Assembly (NCBI GenBank): GCA_016190375.1
Contig: JACPQR010000001.1
Coordinates: forward strand, 1 to 45,289
Direction: 5' to 3'
DNA: 45,289 nt
DNA from: Deltaproteobacteria bacterium
Lineage (GTDB): Bacteria; Myxococcota_A; Polyangia; JACPQR01
This document shows, piece after piece, positions 16,468 through 27,656 of the stretch (the first letter of the stretch is position 1; each line of letters opens with the position of its first letter). The position numbers and the translations under genes are program-made. Below the pieces are notes generated by a model. That model was not told the DNA's origin. It ran no database searches and saw only the letters and a list, made by a program, of their open reading frames with translations.

Positions 16468-17130
16468 ATGACCTCCCACCCGGCCGAGCCGCGAATGAAG
16501 GCAACCCGAATCGACGAGATCTCGCCGGGCCTGGTCCACTGGACCGTCCGGGACGAGCGGACCGGTGTCCGCTGCGACTCGTACGGGCTGATGGCGCGAG
16601 AGGGCTCCGTGCTCGTCGATCCGCTCTCCGCAGCCGACGGCGTCCTGGGAGCTCTGGGGAACGTCGGAGCGATCTGCCTCACGACGGCTTCCCATCAACG
16701 GGCCGCGTGGAGGTACCGCCGGCTCTTCGACGCGCCCGTCTGGGCGCCGAAGCACGCGACCGGCCTGGACGAGCCCGCCGATGGCTGGTTCGGACACGGC
16801 GACCACCTGCCGGGCGGGCTCCGCGCCCTGCACGCGCCCGGGCCGACCGAGGAGAGCTACGTGCTCCTGCGCGAGAGGTCCGACGCCGCGGGAATCCTCT
16901 TCCTCGGCGATCTACTCGTGAGAGGCGACGACGGGCCGTTCGAGCTCCCCACGACGGACGGGAACGGGTCGGCCGATCCCCAGCGCGCCCTCGCGAGCCT
17001 GCGCGCCCTCCTCGACGTCGAGGTCGAGACGCTCTGCCCGAGCCACGGGGCTCCGCTCGCGACCGGAGGCTCGGAGGCGCTCCGCCGCGCGCTCGCGGAC
17101 GAGGAAGCGCGCGCGCACCGGCGGTACTAG
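16468..17130 (+). CDS. MBL-fold-like protein with altered metal motif
   Basis: A 220-residue protein with a metallo-beta-lactamase fold pattern: EGSVLVDPLS, then ICLTTASHQRAAWRYRRLF where the HxHxDH metal motif is expected, GLRALHAPGPTEESYVLL, LFLGDLLV and LCPSHGAPL. Most zinc ligands of the HxHxDH motif are replaced (TTASHQRAA), so it may bind one metal or none. The ATG at 16468 was chosen; another at 16495 (MKATRID) is possible. Its last 50 bases recur at 17933-17982, and its stop once overlapped that of the convergent kinase gene. Confidence 0.75.
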   Translation: MTSHPAEPRMKATRIDEISPGLVHWTVRDERTGVRCDSYGLMAREGSVLVDPLSAADGVLGALGNVGAICLTTASHQRAAWRYRRLFDAPVWAPKHATGLDEPADGWFGHGDHLPGGLRALHAPGPTEESYVLLRERSDAAGILFLGDLLVRGDDGPFELPTTDGNGSADPQRALASLRALLDVEVETLCPSHGAPLATGGSEALRRALADEEARAHRRY

Positions 17131-17172
17131 CCCCGGGTCAGCGCGAGGATCCGGGCGTTCTCCGGCACCCTG
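17084..17172. repeat. Ancestral gene-end junction, copy A (89 bp)
   Basis: This stretch contains the 3' end of the MBL-fold gene (17084-17133) directly joined to the 3' end of the giant kinase gene (17124-17172), with the two stop codons overlapping at CTAG. The first part recurs identically at 17933-17982, and the second recurs at 18675-18723 with one mismatch (17154 G versus 18705 A). It shows what the locus looked like before toxin-antitoxin cassettes were inserted. Confidence 0.9.
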
Positions 17173-17177
17173 TCGAT

Positions 17178-17193
17178 TGCGGGTCAGCCCGCA
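17178..17193 (-). terminator. Hairpin just after the DUF5615 toxin stop
   Basis: A perfect 6-bp stem (TGCGGG/CCCGCA) with a TCAG loop begins two bases past the minus-strand toxin stop codon. There is no T-run, so it may stabilise the transcript end rather than act as a strong terminator. Confidence 0.35.
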
Positions 17194-17194
17194 C

Positions 17195-17563
17195 CTACGG
17201 CGTCGACCGCCGGATACGCAGCCGAACCGGTTCGACGACCACGATCGTGGCGCGCAGTTCTTCGTGCGACAGGGACGCGAGGATCTCGCACACGCGATCG
17301 ATGCGCAGATCAGGGTCGACTTCCTCGGGGATTCGGACGAGCACGACGCCTGCGTGCTTCTCGGGCTGGTACGTGAGCACGTTTCCGAACTCCTTGTCGG
17401 CGGTCACGAGAGTCCTGCCGTGCGCGACGGCGGCGGCGAGCACGTCTGCATCCACCGCCCCGCGGAGCCCCGCATCGAGCACGTGGACGGCGTCGACGCC
17501 CAGCCGGACCGCGCGCTCCGCGAGGCTCCGCGGAAGATCCTCGTCGACCAGGAACGACGCCAC
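17195..17563 (-). CDS. DUF5615 PIN-like toxin
   Basis: A 122-residue PIN-fold protein of the DUF5615 group, predicted to be an RNase toxin. The acidic active-site residues are visible: D7 and D9 in FLVDEDLP, D30/D38 in the next helix region (VLDAGLRGAVDAD), and D56 in TLVTADKEFG. The C-terminal half continues VVLVRIPEE...LSHEELRATIVVVEP. It begins with GTG directly after the TAG stop of the DUF433 antitoxin (TAGGTG), so the two are translated together. It is part of an inserted cassette bounded by duplicated neighbouring gene ends. Confidence 0.88.
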   Translation of the reverse strand: MASFLVDEDLPRSLAERAVRLGVDAVHVLDAGLRGAVDADVLAAAVAHGRTLVTADKEFGNVLTYQPEKHAGVVLVRIPEEVDPDLRIDRVCEILASLSHEELRATIVVVEPVRLRIRRSTP

Positions 17564-17791
17564 CTATCCGACCGCCCGCACTTCCTCTTGCTCCAGAATC
17601 CGAGCAGCGTACTGGAGCGCGGCCATCACGTCCTCGCGTGTGATGGCGAACTCCTCGACGACGCGGTCGACGTTCCAGCCGGCGCCCAGGTGCGAAACGA
17701 CCGTCGCGACCGGCACGCGCGTACCCGCGATGACCGGCCTTCCGTGCCTGACAGCCGGATCGACGACAATCCGGGGTGCGATCTCGATCAC
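17564..17791 (-). CDS. DUF433 antitoxin
   Basis: A 75-residue protein with the DUF433 helix-turn-helix pattern: PRIVVDPAVRHGRPVIAGTR, VPVATVVSHLGAG, VEEFAITREDVMAALQYAA. DUF433 proteins are DNA-binding antitoxins commonly encoded just upstream of DUF5615 PIN toxins, as here. The GTG start at 17791 (VIEIAPRIVV) matches the family; the open frame upstream runs into repeat DNA and was rejected. Candidate -35 TTGGCG and -10 CATCAT elements lie just upstream on the minus strand, near a CGAGCTCG palindrome that could be an operator. Confidence 0.88.
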   Translation of the reverse strand: MIEIAPRIVVDPAVRHGRPVIAGTRVPVATVVSHLGAGWNVDRVVEEFAITREDVMAALQYAARILEQEEVRAVG

Positions 17792-17932
17792 GAGGGGATG
17801 ATGCCACGAGCGCCGAGCTCGCGCCAACGACGGCATGGGCAGGCCGCGGTCACCGACTACCGAGCCGGTCTGATGGGGTAGGAGCGGGGCGCGAGGCTGG
17901 CTCGAGGTGCGCCTGGCGGGTGCGAAGCGACG

Positions 17933-17982
17933 GCCGCGCGCTCGCGGACGAGGAAGCGCGCGCGCACCGGCGGTACTAGCCC
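17933..17982. repeat. Direct repeat of MBL-fold gene end, copy B (50 bp)
   Basis: Identical to 17084-17133: it contains the last 15 codons of the MBL-fold gene including its TAG, but no gene body. It lies between the two toxin-antitoxin cassettes. Its last 10 bases (GTACTAGCCC, 17973-17982) recur at 18675-18684, so the second cassette is flanked by a 10-bp direct repeat. Confidence 0.92.
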
Positions 17983-18014
17983 GACTTTCGCAGTTTCCGC
18001 GGGCGCGCGGCAGC

Positions 18015-18404
18015 TCAGATGAGCTCGATTCGTGCCCGATGTCCGGGGGAGTGGGCGAGCGGGGCGTCGCACGTGACCAGCGGCGCACGGAGAACCTCAG
18101 CCAGCGCAACGTAGCAGCCGTCGTACGTGGTCAGGTTCCCTCGCAACTGCCAGATCCGCGGCATGAGCAGCTCGTGCGGGTAGCGGGTGATGTCCAGGGC
18201 GAGGAAGTCGACGAGCGCCGCGGCCGACTCCCGCGCCGCGATCGATCCGGACGATTCGAGGCGGCGGAGCACACTCCCGACCTCGAGATCGACGAGGTGC
18301 GGCGCATGCAGGGAGTCGCCGCCGGCGAGACGGGCGGCGACGCGGGCGCCGGTCGGCGTTCGAAGCACCAGCTCCGCGGCGGCCGACGCATCGAGGACGA
18401 TCAC
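18015..18404 (-). CDS. vapC: VapC-family PIN-domain toxin
   Basis: A 129-residue PIN-domain ribonuclease toxin. The four acidic metal-binding residues are all present: D5 (MIVLDAS), E41 (LVDLEVGSVLRR), D95 (TTYDGCYVALAE) and D113 (LVTCDAPLA). It is full length for the family. Its ATG overlaps the stop of the antitoxin gene by four bases (18401-18404), as in typical vapBC operons. It is part of the second inserted cassette and is expected to cleave tRNA or other RNA when the antitoxin is lost. Confidence 0.94.
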   Translation of the reverse strand: MIVLDASAAAELVLRTPTGARVAARLAGGDSLHAPHLVDLEVGSVLRRLESSGSIAARESAAALVDFLALDITRYPHELLMPRIWQLRGNLTTYDGCYVALAEVLRAPLVTCDAPLAHSPGHRARIELI

Positions 18405-18631
18405 CGCGCGGCCCGCTCGGCTCGCAGGATCGCGGCGGGGCGCGGTCGCACGTCGTCGCGGGTCACCTCGGCCAGTCGCGCCAGGAGCTCCTGGCGGGTG
18501 GGACGCTCCGACACGCGCTCGAGCTCTCCGAGCAGGTAGTCCGACAGCGTGCGGCCCTCCATCGCCGCGCGCGACTTGAGTCGGCGGTGCAGGGCATCGG
18601 GCACGTTGCGGATCTGGATCATCTTCGACAT
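18401..18631 (-). CDS. vapB: VapB/FitA-like ribbon-helix-helix antitoxin
   Basis: A 76-residue antitoxin. The N-terminal ribbon-helix-helix DNA-binding domain is MSKMIQIRNVPDALHRRLK followed by SRAAMEGRTLSDYLLGELER, a FitA-type pattern. The C-terminus (RPTRQELLARLAEV...AAILRAERAAR) would bind VapC. The ATG at 18631 was chosen because upstream codons overlap the operator palindrome and a perfect -35 box. The calculated transcription start falls on or next to this ATG, suggesting a leaderless mRNA. It is coupled to vapC by ATGA. Confidence 0.92.
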   Translation of the reverse strand: MSKMIQIRNVPDALHRRLKSRAAMEGRTLSDYLLGELERVSERPTRQELLARLAEVTRDDVRPRPAAILRAERAAR

Positions 18632-18666
18632 GTTGTCAGCATGTCTGCATGCGTTACGCATGTCAA
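18627..18666 (-). promoter_or_regulatory. vapBC promoter and four-copy CATG operator
   Basis: Two adjacent inverted repeats, GACATG-N7-CATGTC (18627-18645) and CATGCG-TTA-CGCATG (18648-18662), place four CATG tetramers at start spacings of 11, 8 and 11 bp. This suits two ribbon-helix-helix dimers on one DNA face. On the minus strand a perfect TTGACA (-35, 18666-18661) is followed 17 bp later by a weak CATGCT (-10), so the operator overlaps the promoter and the antitoxin ATG. Autorepression by VapBC is the likely use. Confidence 0.7.
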
Positions 18667-18677
18667 GCTCGAGTGTA

Positions 18678-22568
<3,891 letters not shown>

Positions 22569-22605
22569 CTGGCGTTCGCCGAGGATAGCCGGTTTGGCGG
22601 GGACC

Positions 22606-23061
22606 TCAGGCAGTCTTCTTCGCGAAGACGTCCTTCGCGCGCCGCTGCACCTCGTCGGGCGCCACGTCCTCGACGTGGGTCGCGACCGACCAGGTGTGAC
22701 CGAACGGATCGATGAGCTGTCCGTAGCGATCGCCCCAGAAGGCGTTCTCGAGTGGCATCTTCACCGTCGCTCCCGCCTTCAGCGCCCGCTCCCAGATCTC
22801 GTCGCAGTTCGGCACCCACAGGTGAAGGACGATGCCCGTGGGAAGCGCGCCCGCGGGGCTGAACCCGTCCGCGACGTAGATCCTCGAGTCGCCGATCTGC
22901 AGCTCGGCGTGCATGACCCTGCCATCTGGCGCCGGGATGAGCACGCGCTGTTCGGCGCCGAACGCTGCCCTGTAGAACTCGATCGCCTTGCGAGCGTCGC
23001 GCGCGACGATGTGCGGTGTGATGCTTCGCTGCCCCTCGGGTACGGGTCTGACCTGGCTCAT
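22606..23061 (-). CDS. VOC-family glyoxalase-like protein
   Basis: A 151-residue protein of the vicinal-oxygen-chelate (glyoxalase/PhnB-like) superfamily. The N-terminal module reads SITPHIVARDARKAIEFYRAAFGAEQ, followed by GRVMHAELQIGDSRIYVADG. The C-terminal module ends WGDRYGQLIDPFGHTWSVATHVEDV. Two beta-alpha-beta-beta-beta units are expected. The substrate is unknown; members include bleomycin/fosfomycin resistance and glyoxalase I homologues. The ATG follows GAGGAGGAC and is 16 nt from the stop of the FmdB-type gene, so the two form an operon that may continue into the kinase gene. Confidence 0.9.
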   Translation of the reverse strand: MSQVRPVPEGQRSITPHIVARDARKAIEFYRAAFGAEQRVLIPAPDGRVMHAELQIGDSRIYVADGFSPAGALPTGIVLHLWVPNCDEIWERALKAGATVKMPLENAFWGDRYGQLIDPFGHTWSVATHVEDVAPDEVQRRAKDVFAKKTA

Positions 23062-23077
23062 GGGATGTCCTCCTCGC

Positions 23078-23242
23078 TCATGCCTTACGGCTGGTCTTCG
23101 CGTAGAAGCTCGAGATCAAGTGCTCGACGCGCCTGGCCGACCCGCAACGCGGGCAGGGAGGCCGGTGTACACGCTCCTCGAGATGCTGGAACGCCTCGAA
23201 CCGCTTCCTGCACGCCTGGCAGAGAAACTCGTACATGGGCAT
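23078..23242 (-). CDS. FmdB-family zinc-ribbon protein (54 aa)
   Basis: A 54-residue protein too small for routine gene calls. It starts MPMYEFLCQACRKRFEAF and continues with CPRCGSARRVEHLISSFYAKTS, giving two CxxC pairs (CQAC, CPRC) as in the FmdB-type zinc ribbon of putative regulators. A strong ribosome binding site (AGGAGGTGACG) precedes the ATG. It lies 16 nt upstream of the VOC gene on the same strand. The role is unknown; FmdB-type ribbons are often single-domain regulators. Confidence 0.85.
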   Translation of the reverse strand: MPMYEFLCQACRKRFEAFQHLEERVHRPPCPRCGSARRVEHLISSFYAKTSRKA

Positions 23243-23425
23243 GCTCGTCACCTCCTGCTGTCACCTCTGACATCTGCGACCGTGGGCACCTCGGCGCAAG
23301 AACGCCCGCGCGGCTCGGTGCGAATCGCGAGAAGTGCGGGCGCATTTGTCCACTCTCGTTCGCGCAAGGCCTCCCCCTTTGAAGGCCCCGTGGTCGCCTT
23401 AACTTCACGGGCGGAGGTGTCGATC

Positions 23426-24109
23426 GTGCGCTACGTCCCGAAGCTCCTGGTGGTGGCGGCCTTCGGATGCGTCTCCGGGCCGTACGTGTACAGGCCGACC
23501 GAGCAGGTCACCGCGAGCATCCGCGGCTATCCAGCGGCTCGGTACGAGGTTCCGCCCGAGTCGCCCCGCGGCGACGTGACGCTCGGTTCGTTCGGCCTGA
23601 CCGACGTCGATGCCGAGGGCGGCAGGCTCCGCAAGAGGATGCTCCACGTTCGCCTCGTCGCCTCGAACGACAGCGACGCCGCGTGGTCAGTCGACCTCCG
23701 CGAGCTCGTGCTGGTCCTTCCTGGCGGTCGCGAGACCGGGCCCGCCTTCGTGAACACGGACTCGACGGTCGTCCCCGTGATCGGCGTTGCGACCGGCCAG
23801 AAGCGTGTCATCGACCTTTACTACCCCTTGCCCCGCGCGCTCCGTGTAGAGGAGCGCCTCGGGGGATTCGAGCTCCGCTGGCGGGTGCAGACGCCCGGAC
23901 GGGTAGTCGCCCAGAGAACCCCCTTCGAGCGACTGGAGGTCGACACCCGCGCCTACCCGACCACGTCCTACTCCGTCGCGCTCGGATGGGGCCCGATCTG
24001 GTGGTACGACCCGTTCTTCTATCCAGGCGTCGCCTTCCACTACCCGATCATCATCCATCACCACCACCGCAGCTTCTCGGCGCCGCCCCCGCCGGCGATC
24101 AGACGGTAG
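23426..24109 (+). CDS. Lipoprotein-like exported protein, unknown function
   Basis: A 227-residue protein. It starts with GTG behind GGCGGAGGTG, then a short signal ([12 protein letters not shown]) with a Cys at a lipobox-like position, suggesting an anchored lipoprotein. The body looks like a beta-rich domain ([34 protein letters not shown]). The C-terminus is unusual: aromatic [20 protein letters not shown] followed by a His-rich [11 protein letters not shown], a possible metal-binding tail. No family is recognised. The gene is divergent from fmdB. Confidence 0.7.
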   Translation: MRYVPKLLVVAAFGCVSGPYVYRPTEQVTASIRGYPAARYEVPPESPRGDVTLGSFGLTDVDAEGGRLRKRMLHVRLVASNDSDAAWSVDLRELVLVLPGGRETGPAFVNTDSTVVPVIGVATGQKRVIDLYYPLPRALRVEERLGGFELRWRVQTPGRVVAQRTPFERLEVDTRAYPTTSYSVALGWGPIWWYDPFFYPGVAFHYPIIIHHHHRSFSAPPPPAIRR

Positions 24110-24157
24110 CCATCGAGCGGCTTGTCAACGAGCGGCTCCGGCCGCATCGTAGCGGCC

Positions 24158-25159
24158 GTGCGCGCGCTCGTCCTCGATGCTCCCCGGCCGGTCGTGGAGC
24201 GGCCGCTTCGGCTCGCGGAGGTGCCCACGCCGGCGCCCGGGCCCGGGCAGGTGCTCGTCAGGGTGCGCGCCTGCGCGGTCTGCCGCACCGATCTGCACGT
24301 CGTGGAGGGCGAGCTGTCCCGGCGCCGCTCTCCGCTGATTCCGGGGCACCAGGTGGTCGGCGAGGTGGCCGCGCTCGGGCCGGGTGTGGCCGGTACCGCG
24401 GTCGGCGACCGCGTCGGAGTCGCGTGGCTGCAGCGCACCTGCGGCACGTGCCGCTTCTGTCGGGCCGGACGCGAGAACCTCTGCGAGGCATCGGACTTCA
24501 CCGGCTGGACGGTGGACGGCGGCTTCGCCCAGTACATGCTGGCGGAAGCCGAGTTCACCTACTCGCTCCCCGCGGGCTTCGGCGACCTCGACGCGGCGCC
24601 GCTCCTCTGCGCGGGGATCATCGGCTACCGGTGCCTCGCGCGTACCGGCCTCGAGATCTGGACCGGCGCGAGGCTGGGCATCTACGGATTCGGCGCCGCG
24701 GGACACGTGGCGATCCAGATCGCCCGCGCTCGCGGCGCCGAGGTGTACGTGTGCACACGCGAGGCGCGGCATCGGGACCTGGCGCTCGAGCTCGGCGCCG
24801 CCTGGTCGGGCGACGCCACCCTGCGACCGCCCGCATTGCTCGACGCCTCCATCGTCTTCGCGCCTGTCGGCGAGCTCGTGCCGCTCGCGCTCTCGCACCT
24901 CGACAGAGGCGGGACGCTGGTCCTGGGCGGGATTCACATGACCGAGATTCCAGCGCTGCCCTACGCGCTGCTCTACTGGGAGCGGACCATCCGGAGCGTC
25001 GCGAACAACACGCGCGCGGACGGGCGGGCCTTCCTCGCGGAGGCGGCGCGCACCGGTGTCAGGACACGGATCGAGACCTTTCCGCTCGAAGCGGCCGGCG
25101 ACGCGCTGATCCGCTTGAAGACCGATGCGATTCGAGGCGCCGCCGTTCTCGTGCTCTAG
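24158..25159 (+). CDS. Zinc-dependent alcohol dehydrogenase (TIGR02822-like)
   Basis: A 333-residue medium-chain dehydrogenase/reductase. The catalytic zinc site begins [16 protein letters not shown], and the structural zinc site is [16 protein letters not shown] with four cysteines. The nucleotide-binding motif is [12 protein letters not shown]. The sequence [12 protein letters not shown] (GHQ rather than GHE) is typical of the zinc-binding alcohol dehydrogenase subfamily TIGR02822. It probably oxidises or reduces an alcohol/aldehyde with NAD(P). The GTG at 24158 was chosen because the family starts there; an upstream TTG at 24122 is less likely. Confidence 0.9.
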   Translation: MRALVLDAPRPVVERPLRLAEVPTPAPGPGQVLVRVRACAVCRTDLHVVEGELSRRRSPLIPGHQVVGEVAALGPGVAGTAVGDRVGVAWLQRTCGTCRFCRAGRENLCEASDFTGWTVDGGFAQYMLAEAEFTYSLPAGFGDLDAAPLLCAGIIGYRCLARTGLEIWTGARLGIYGFGAAGHVAIQIARARGAEVYVCTREARHRDLALELGAAWSGDATLRPPALLDASIVFAPVGELVPLALSHLDRGGTLVLGGIHMTEIPALPYALLYWERTIRSVANNTRADGRAFLAEAARTGVRTRIETFPLEAAGDALIRLKTDAIRGAAVLVL

Positions 25160-25201
25160 CGGGCTTGTCGAGGCGCTCCCGAGGGTCTAGGGGATGGATC
25201 G

Positions 25202-25561
25202 ATGAAGCAGACGAGGATTCTCGTGGTCGACGACAACGAGGACTCGGCGGACCTGATGGCCGAGGTGCTCAGGGGTCTGGGTCACGACGTCCGCACGGCG
25301 CTGGACGGCCCGACCGCGCTCGACCTGGCCGTGGACTTCCGGCCGCAGGTGGCCTTGCTCGACATCGGGCTGCCCGGCATGGACGGCTACGAGGTCGCGC
25401 GAAGGCTCCGCGAGCTGGACGACGACGTGCGCGTCATCGCCGTCACCGGCTTCTCCCGCGACGGCGATCGCGCGCGTTCCCTGGCCGCTGGCTTCGACGC
25501 GCACCTCGTCAAGCCGGTCGACCTCGAGGCGCTGCGAACCTCGGTGATGAATCAGCCGTAA
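25202..25561 (+). CDS. Single-domain response regulator
   Basis: A 119-residue stand-alone receiver domain (CheY-like). All key residues are present: D10/D11 (VVDDNED), phosphoacceptor D54 (LLDIGLPGMDG), the T in VIAVTGF, and K in LVKPVD. There is no output domain, so it likely passes phosphate or binds a partner. A good ribosome binding site (TAGGGGATGG) precedes the ATG. No histidine kinase is in the window. Its stop codon is the first part of a tandem repeat (25559-25658). Confidence 0.93.
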   Translation: MKQTRILVVDDNEDSADLMAEVLRGLGHDVRTALDGPTALDLAVDFRPQVALLDIGLPGMDGYEVARRLRELDDDVRVIAVTGFSRDGDRARSLAAGFDAHLVKPVDLEALRTSVMNQP

Positions 25562-25658
25562 GCGCTACGCCGGGGACACGCACCCGGTCCGCAAGGCAGC
25601 GATATAATTAAGCGCTACGCCGGGGACACGCACCCGGTCCGCAAGGCAGCGATATAAT
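25559..25658. repeat. Perfect tandem duplication of a 50-bp unit
   Basis: Two identical 50-bp units, 25559-25608 and 25609-25658, begin at the stop codon of the response regulator. Each unit contains a 24-bp core (GGGGACACGCACCCGG then TCCGCAAG) and ends in a TATAAT-like GATATAAT. The same 24-bp core occurs in reverse at 25784-25807, inside the sufD 3' end. Confidence 0.95.
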
Positions 25659-25753
25659 TGCGGTCCTAGGCACAACCGCGCGATCTGTCTGATTCATCGT
25701 GGCCGCCGGCCACTCGTCGCCCGAGGTCAGGGCACCCAAGGCAAAACGCGCGG
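25659..25753. other. Spacer with a 9-bp inverted repeat at the sufD end
   Basis: AACCGCGCG (25674-25682) pairs with CGCGCGGTT (25747-25755), the second arm overlapping the sufD stop codon. The loop is about 64 bases, so a terminator role is uncertain. No gene is seen. Confidence 0.4.
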
Positions 25754-27013
25754 TTATCCCCAGAAGGTCTTTGTAATCGCCGGCTTGCGGACCGGGTGCG
25801 TGTCCCCCACCTTGAGGATTCTGCTTGCCAGGTGCTTCCTGAGCGGCAGCAGGTCGATCCGATCCAGGGCTCCTTTCAGGAACTCCTCGATCCCGTCGCC
25901 CCCGAGGCACAGCGTCTCCTCCTGAAGCCGAGCGATCGAGGCCTCTTCGGTCTCGACGTCGACCTCGAGGGAGGGCCGTGCGTCGACGCGCGCCTCGCGC
26001 GAGAGAAGGACGCCGCGGGTCTCGAGGCGCGCCTCGGCTCCGGCCGCGCCCCGGCGCACGTCGACGCGGCCACCGATGACCGACCTGGCGGCGTCGCCGG
26101 CGACCCCGACGTAGCGCAGCAGGCTCCTCGTCCGGGGACGCGCGTGAACGACCTGGAGTCGATGATCGAAGCGCTGCCGTCCGCCCGCGAGCCACAGGCC
26201 GTCGAGCACGCACTCTGCGCCGAGGCCGTCGACGAGAACGTCGAGGTCCAGCCGCGACGCGGCCGACCCGAGCGACACGACCTGTGATCGGTAGCGCGAT
26301 CCTCCGGACTGGCGGACACTGACCGCCCCCACGTGATAGCCGCCGGCCCACTCGTCCTGGACGCGGAGGTGGTCGAGCGTCGCTCCCTCCCCCAGCATGA
26401 CCTCGGTGACGGCGTTGGTGAGCGTCGGCGCGTCGCCCTCTCCCTTGGGCAGACCGACGAACGTCTCGACGATGGTGGCCGTGCTCGACGCTCCGGCGAT
26501 GACGAGGATGCGAGGGTGCGACATGCTCGGCGTCGATGCCGCCGCCGCGACCACGATGACGTGCAGAGGCTCGTCCACGATGGCGCCCCGGGGAATCAGG
26601 ATGAAGAGCCCGTCACTGAAGAGGGCCGTGTTCAGCGCCACGAATCCCTGCTGGATGTCCGCGCACCTGCCGAACTGCTCGTCGAGCTCGGCGGCGCCGG
26701 CAGCCTGGGCGAGCGAGCGAATCTCCATGTCGCCGGCCATGTAGATGAGCCCCTCGGGGATCGGGCGCCCATCGACGAGAGCCACCCGCCGCTCGCCGTC
26801 GAGAGTGGGGACGACCTCGCAGAGCCAGCTCCCGAGCCCCGCGTAGACTGCGAGCGGCGGCGCCAGCCCGAAGGGCACGCGCGTCACGGCCTCGATGGGC
26901 CAGAGGCGCCAGCTCCGTTCCGCGCGCGTCGGCAGGCCCTGCTCGAGGAAGCGGCTCGCCGCCGCGCGGCGCAACGCGGCGAACGACGCCATGCCCGGGC
27001 TCACCGGGCGCAT
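25754..27013 (-). CDS. sufD: Lone SufD-like Fe-S assembly protein, atypical C-terminus
   Basis: A 419-residue protein of the SufB/SufD family, whose members scaffold Fe-S cluster assembly with SufC. Family features are FLEQGLPTRAERSW near the start, beta-helix repeats in the middle, RQRFDHRLQVVHARPRTRSLLRYVGV, and ARLETRGVLLSREARVDARP. The block that follows in normal SufD (DDVKCSHGAT, with functional Cys and His) is missing: PSLEVDVET runs straight into EEASIARLQEE. No sufB, sufC or sufS lies nearby. The ATG at 27013 was chosen because it has GGAGGG eight bases upstream; an internal ATG at 26992 also fits. The last codons carry the inverted 24-bp repeat. Confidence 0.8.
   Translation of the reverse strand: MRPVSPGMASFAALRRAAASRFLEQGLPTRAERSWRLWPIEAVTRVPFGLAPPLAVYAGLGSWLCEVVPTLDGERRVALVDGRPIPEGLIYMAGDMEIRSLAQAAGAAELDEQFGRCADIQQGFVALNTALFSDGLFILIPRGAIVDEPLHVIVVAAAASTPSMSHPRILVIAGASSTATIVETFVGLPKGEGDAPTLTNAVTEVMLGEGATLDHLRVQDEWAGGYHVGAVSVRQSGGSRYRSQVVSLGSAASRLDLDVLVDGLGAECVLDGLWLAGGRQRFDHRLQVVHARPRTRSLLRYVGVAGDAARSVIGGRVDVRRGAAGAEARLETRGVLLSREARVDARPSLEVDVETEEASIARLQEETLCLGGDGIEEFLKGALDRIDLLPLRKHLASRILKVGDTHPVRKPAITKTFWG
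25784..25807. repeat. Inverted copy of the 24-bp core within sufD
   Basis: The 24 bases read CTTGCGGACCGGG then TGCGTGTCCCC, the exact reverse complement of 25572-25595 and 25622-25645. In the sufD frame they encode GDTHPVRK near the C-terminus. Similarity extends imperfectly beyond the core (GCGAT), which suggests that the tandem units derive from a sufD-type gene end. Confidence 0.9.
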
Positions 27014-27569
27014 CCAGTACCCTCCGCTCCGTCGCAGCAGGACGGCGGCCGCGTCGTACAGTCCTCCGGGAGGCTGGCCCCGGCACCGGCGGCCGGAAGC
27101 CTGCGCGCCGTTCTCGTCGACGCCTTGCACGACCTGCTCCCCTGCAGGAAGCGGGCACAAGTCGCCTTCCGCGCTCCGCGGCTCGAGGTGGACCGCCTGG
27201 CGTTCCGCGGCTCCCCTTCGGAGGGTCGGGAAGAACGGCTCGCTGCGCGCGCGGGGGGTCTCCGCGGCGCCATCTCTTCTGGGGTTGACCTGCGCTCCAG
27301 AGTGTTTCTTGCCTGCTGGAGTATCGGAGGCTCGCGCTTCCGATCCCGCCTTGACGTTGGATCCGGTCTGGATCTCGTCTCCGCGGTCTTTCTCCGGCCG
27401 CCGTCCTATCCTCTCGTGCGCTTCAGCTCCCCTCTAGAGCTTCTCGAGCCGTTTCCGTCCGGAGCTCGCCACTCCGAGCGCCTCCCTTGGGGTTCAGCCG
27501 CAGCCACCGCCAGACGGTCCACCTGGAGCCGCCGAGCGCACACAAAGACCGTTGCTATCCACGTGCCAG
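27014..27569. other. Region without a convincing gene upstream of sufD
   Basis: About 550 bases precede sufD. The sufD reading frame stays open on the minus strand for much of it (to about 27370) but offers only a TTG start at 27160 and no recognised domain. The base composition is slightly less G+C-rich than the neighbours, and no start, RNA gene or clear promoter is recognised. It may hold a decayed gene or a long sufD leader. Confidence 0.5.
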
Positions 27570-27656
27570 GGCGGGGACGAGGTTAACAAGTTCACGAACC
27601 GCCACCCTCGAAGCGTCGATCGGTTGGTTGGTGAACTTGTTAACCTCGTCCCCGCC
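27570..27656. repeat. 26-bp perfect inverted repeat with 35-bp loop
   Basis: The left arm is 27570-27595 (GGCGGGGACGAGG then TTAACAAGTTCAC), and the right arm 27631-27656 is its exact reverse complement. The centre shows further pairing (AACCG at 27597 with CGGTT at 27621). The TTAA in each arm supplies a TAA stop in outward-reading frames; the right arm provides the stop codon and last codons of the phosphoribosyltransferase gene. It could be a bidirectional terminator or a small mobile (MITE/REP-like) element. Confidence 0.9.

Noticed and set aside
17776..17979. Plus-strand frame ending in the MBL-fold C-terminal sequence
   Set aside because: Only its last 15 codons come from the MBL gene, as part of repeat B; the rest is antisense to the antitoxin upstream region.
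25559..25658. Possible CRISPR array
   Set aside because: There are only two identical units directly joined with no spacers; it is a tandem duplication.
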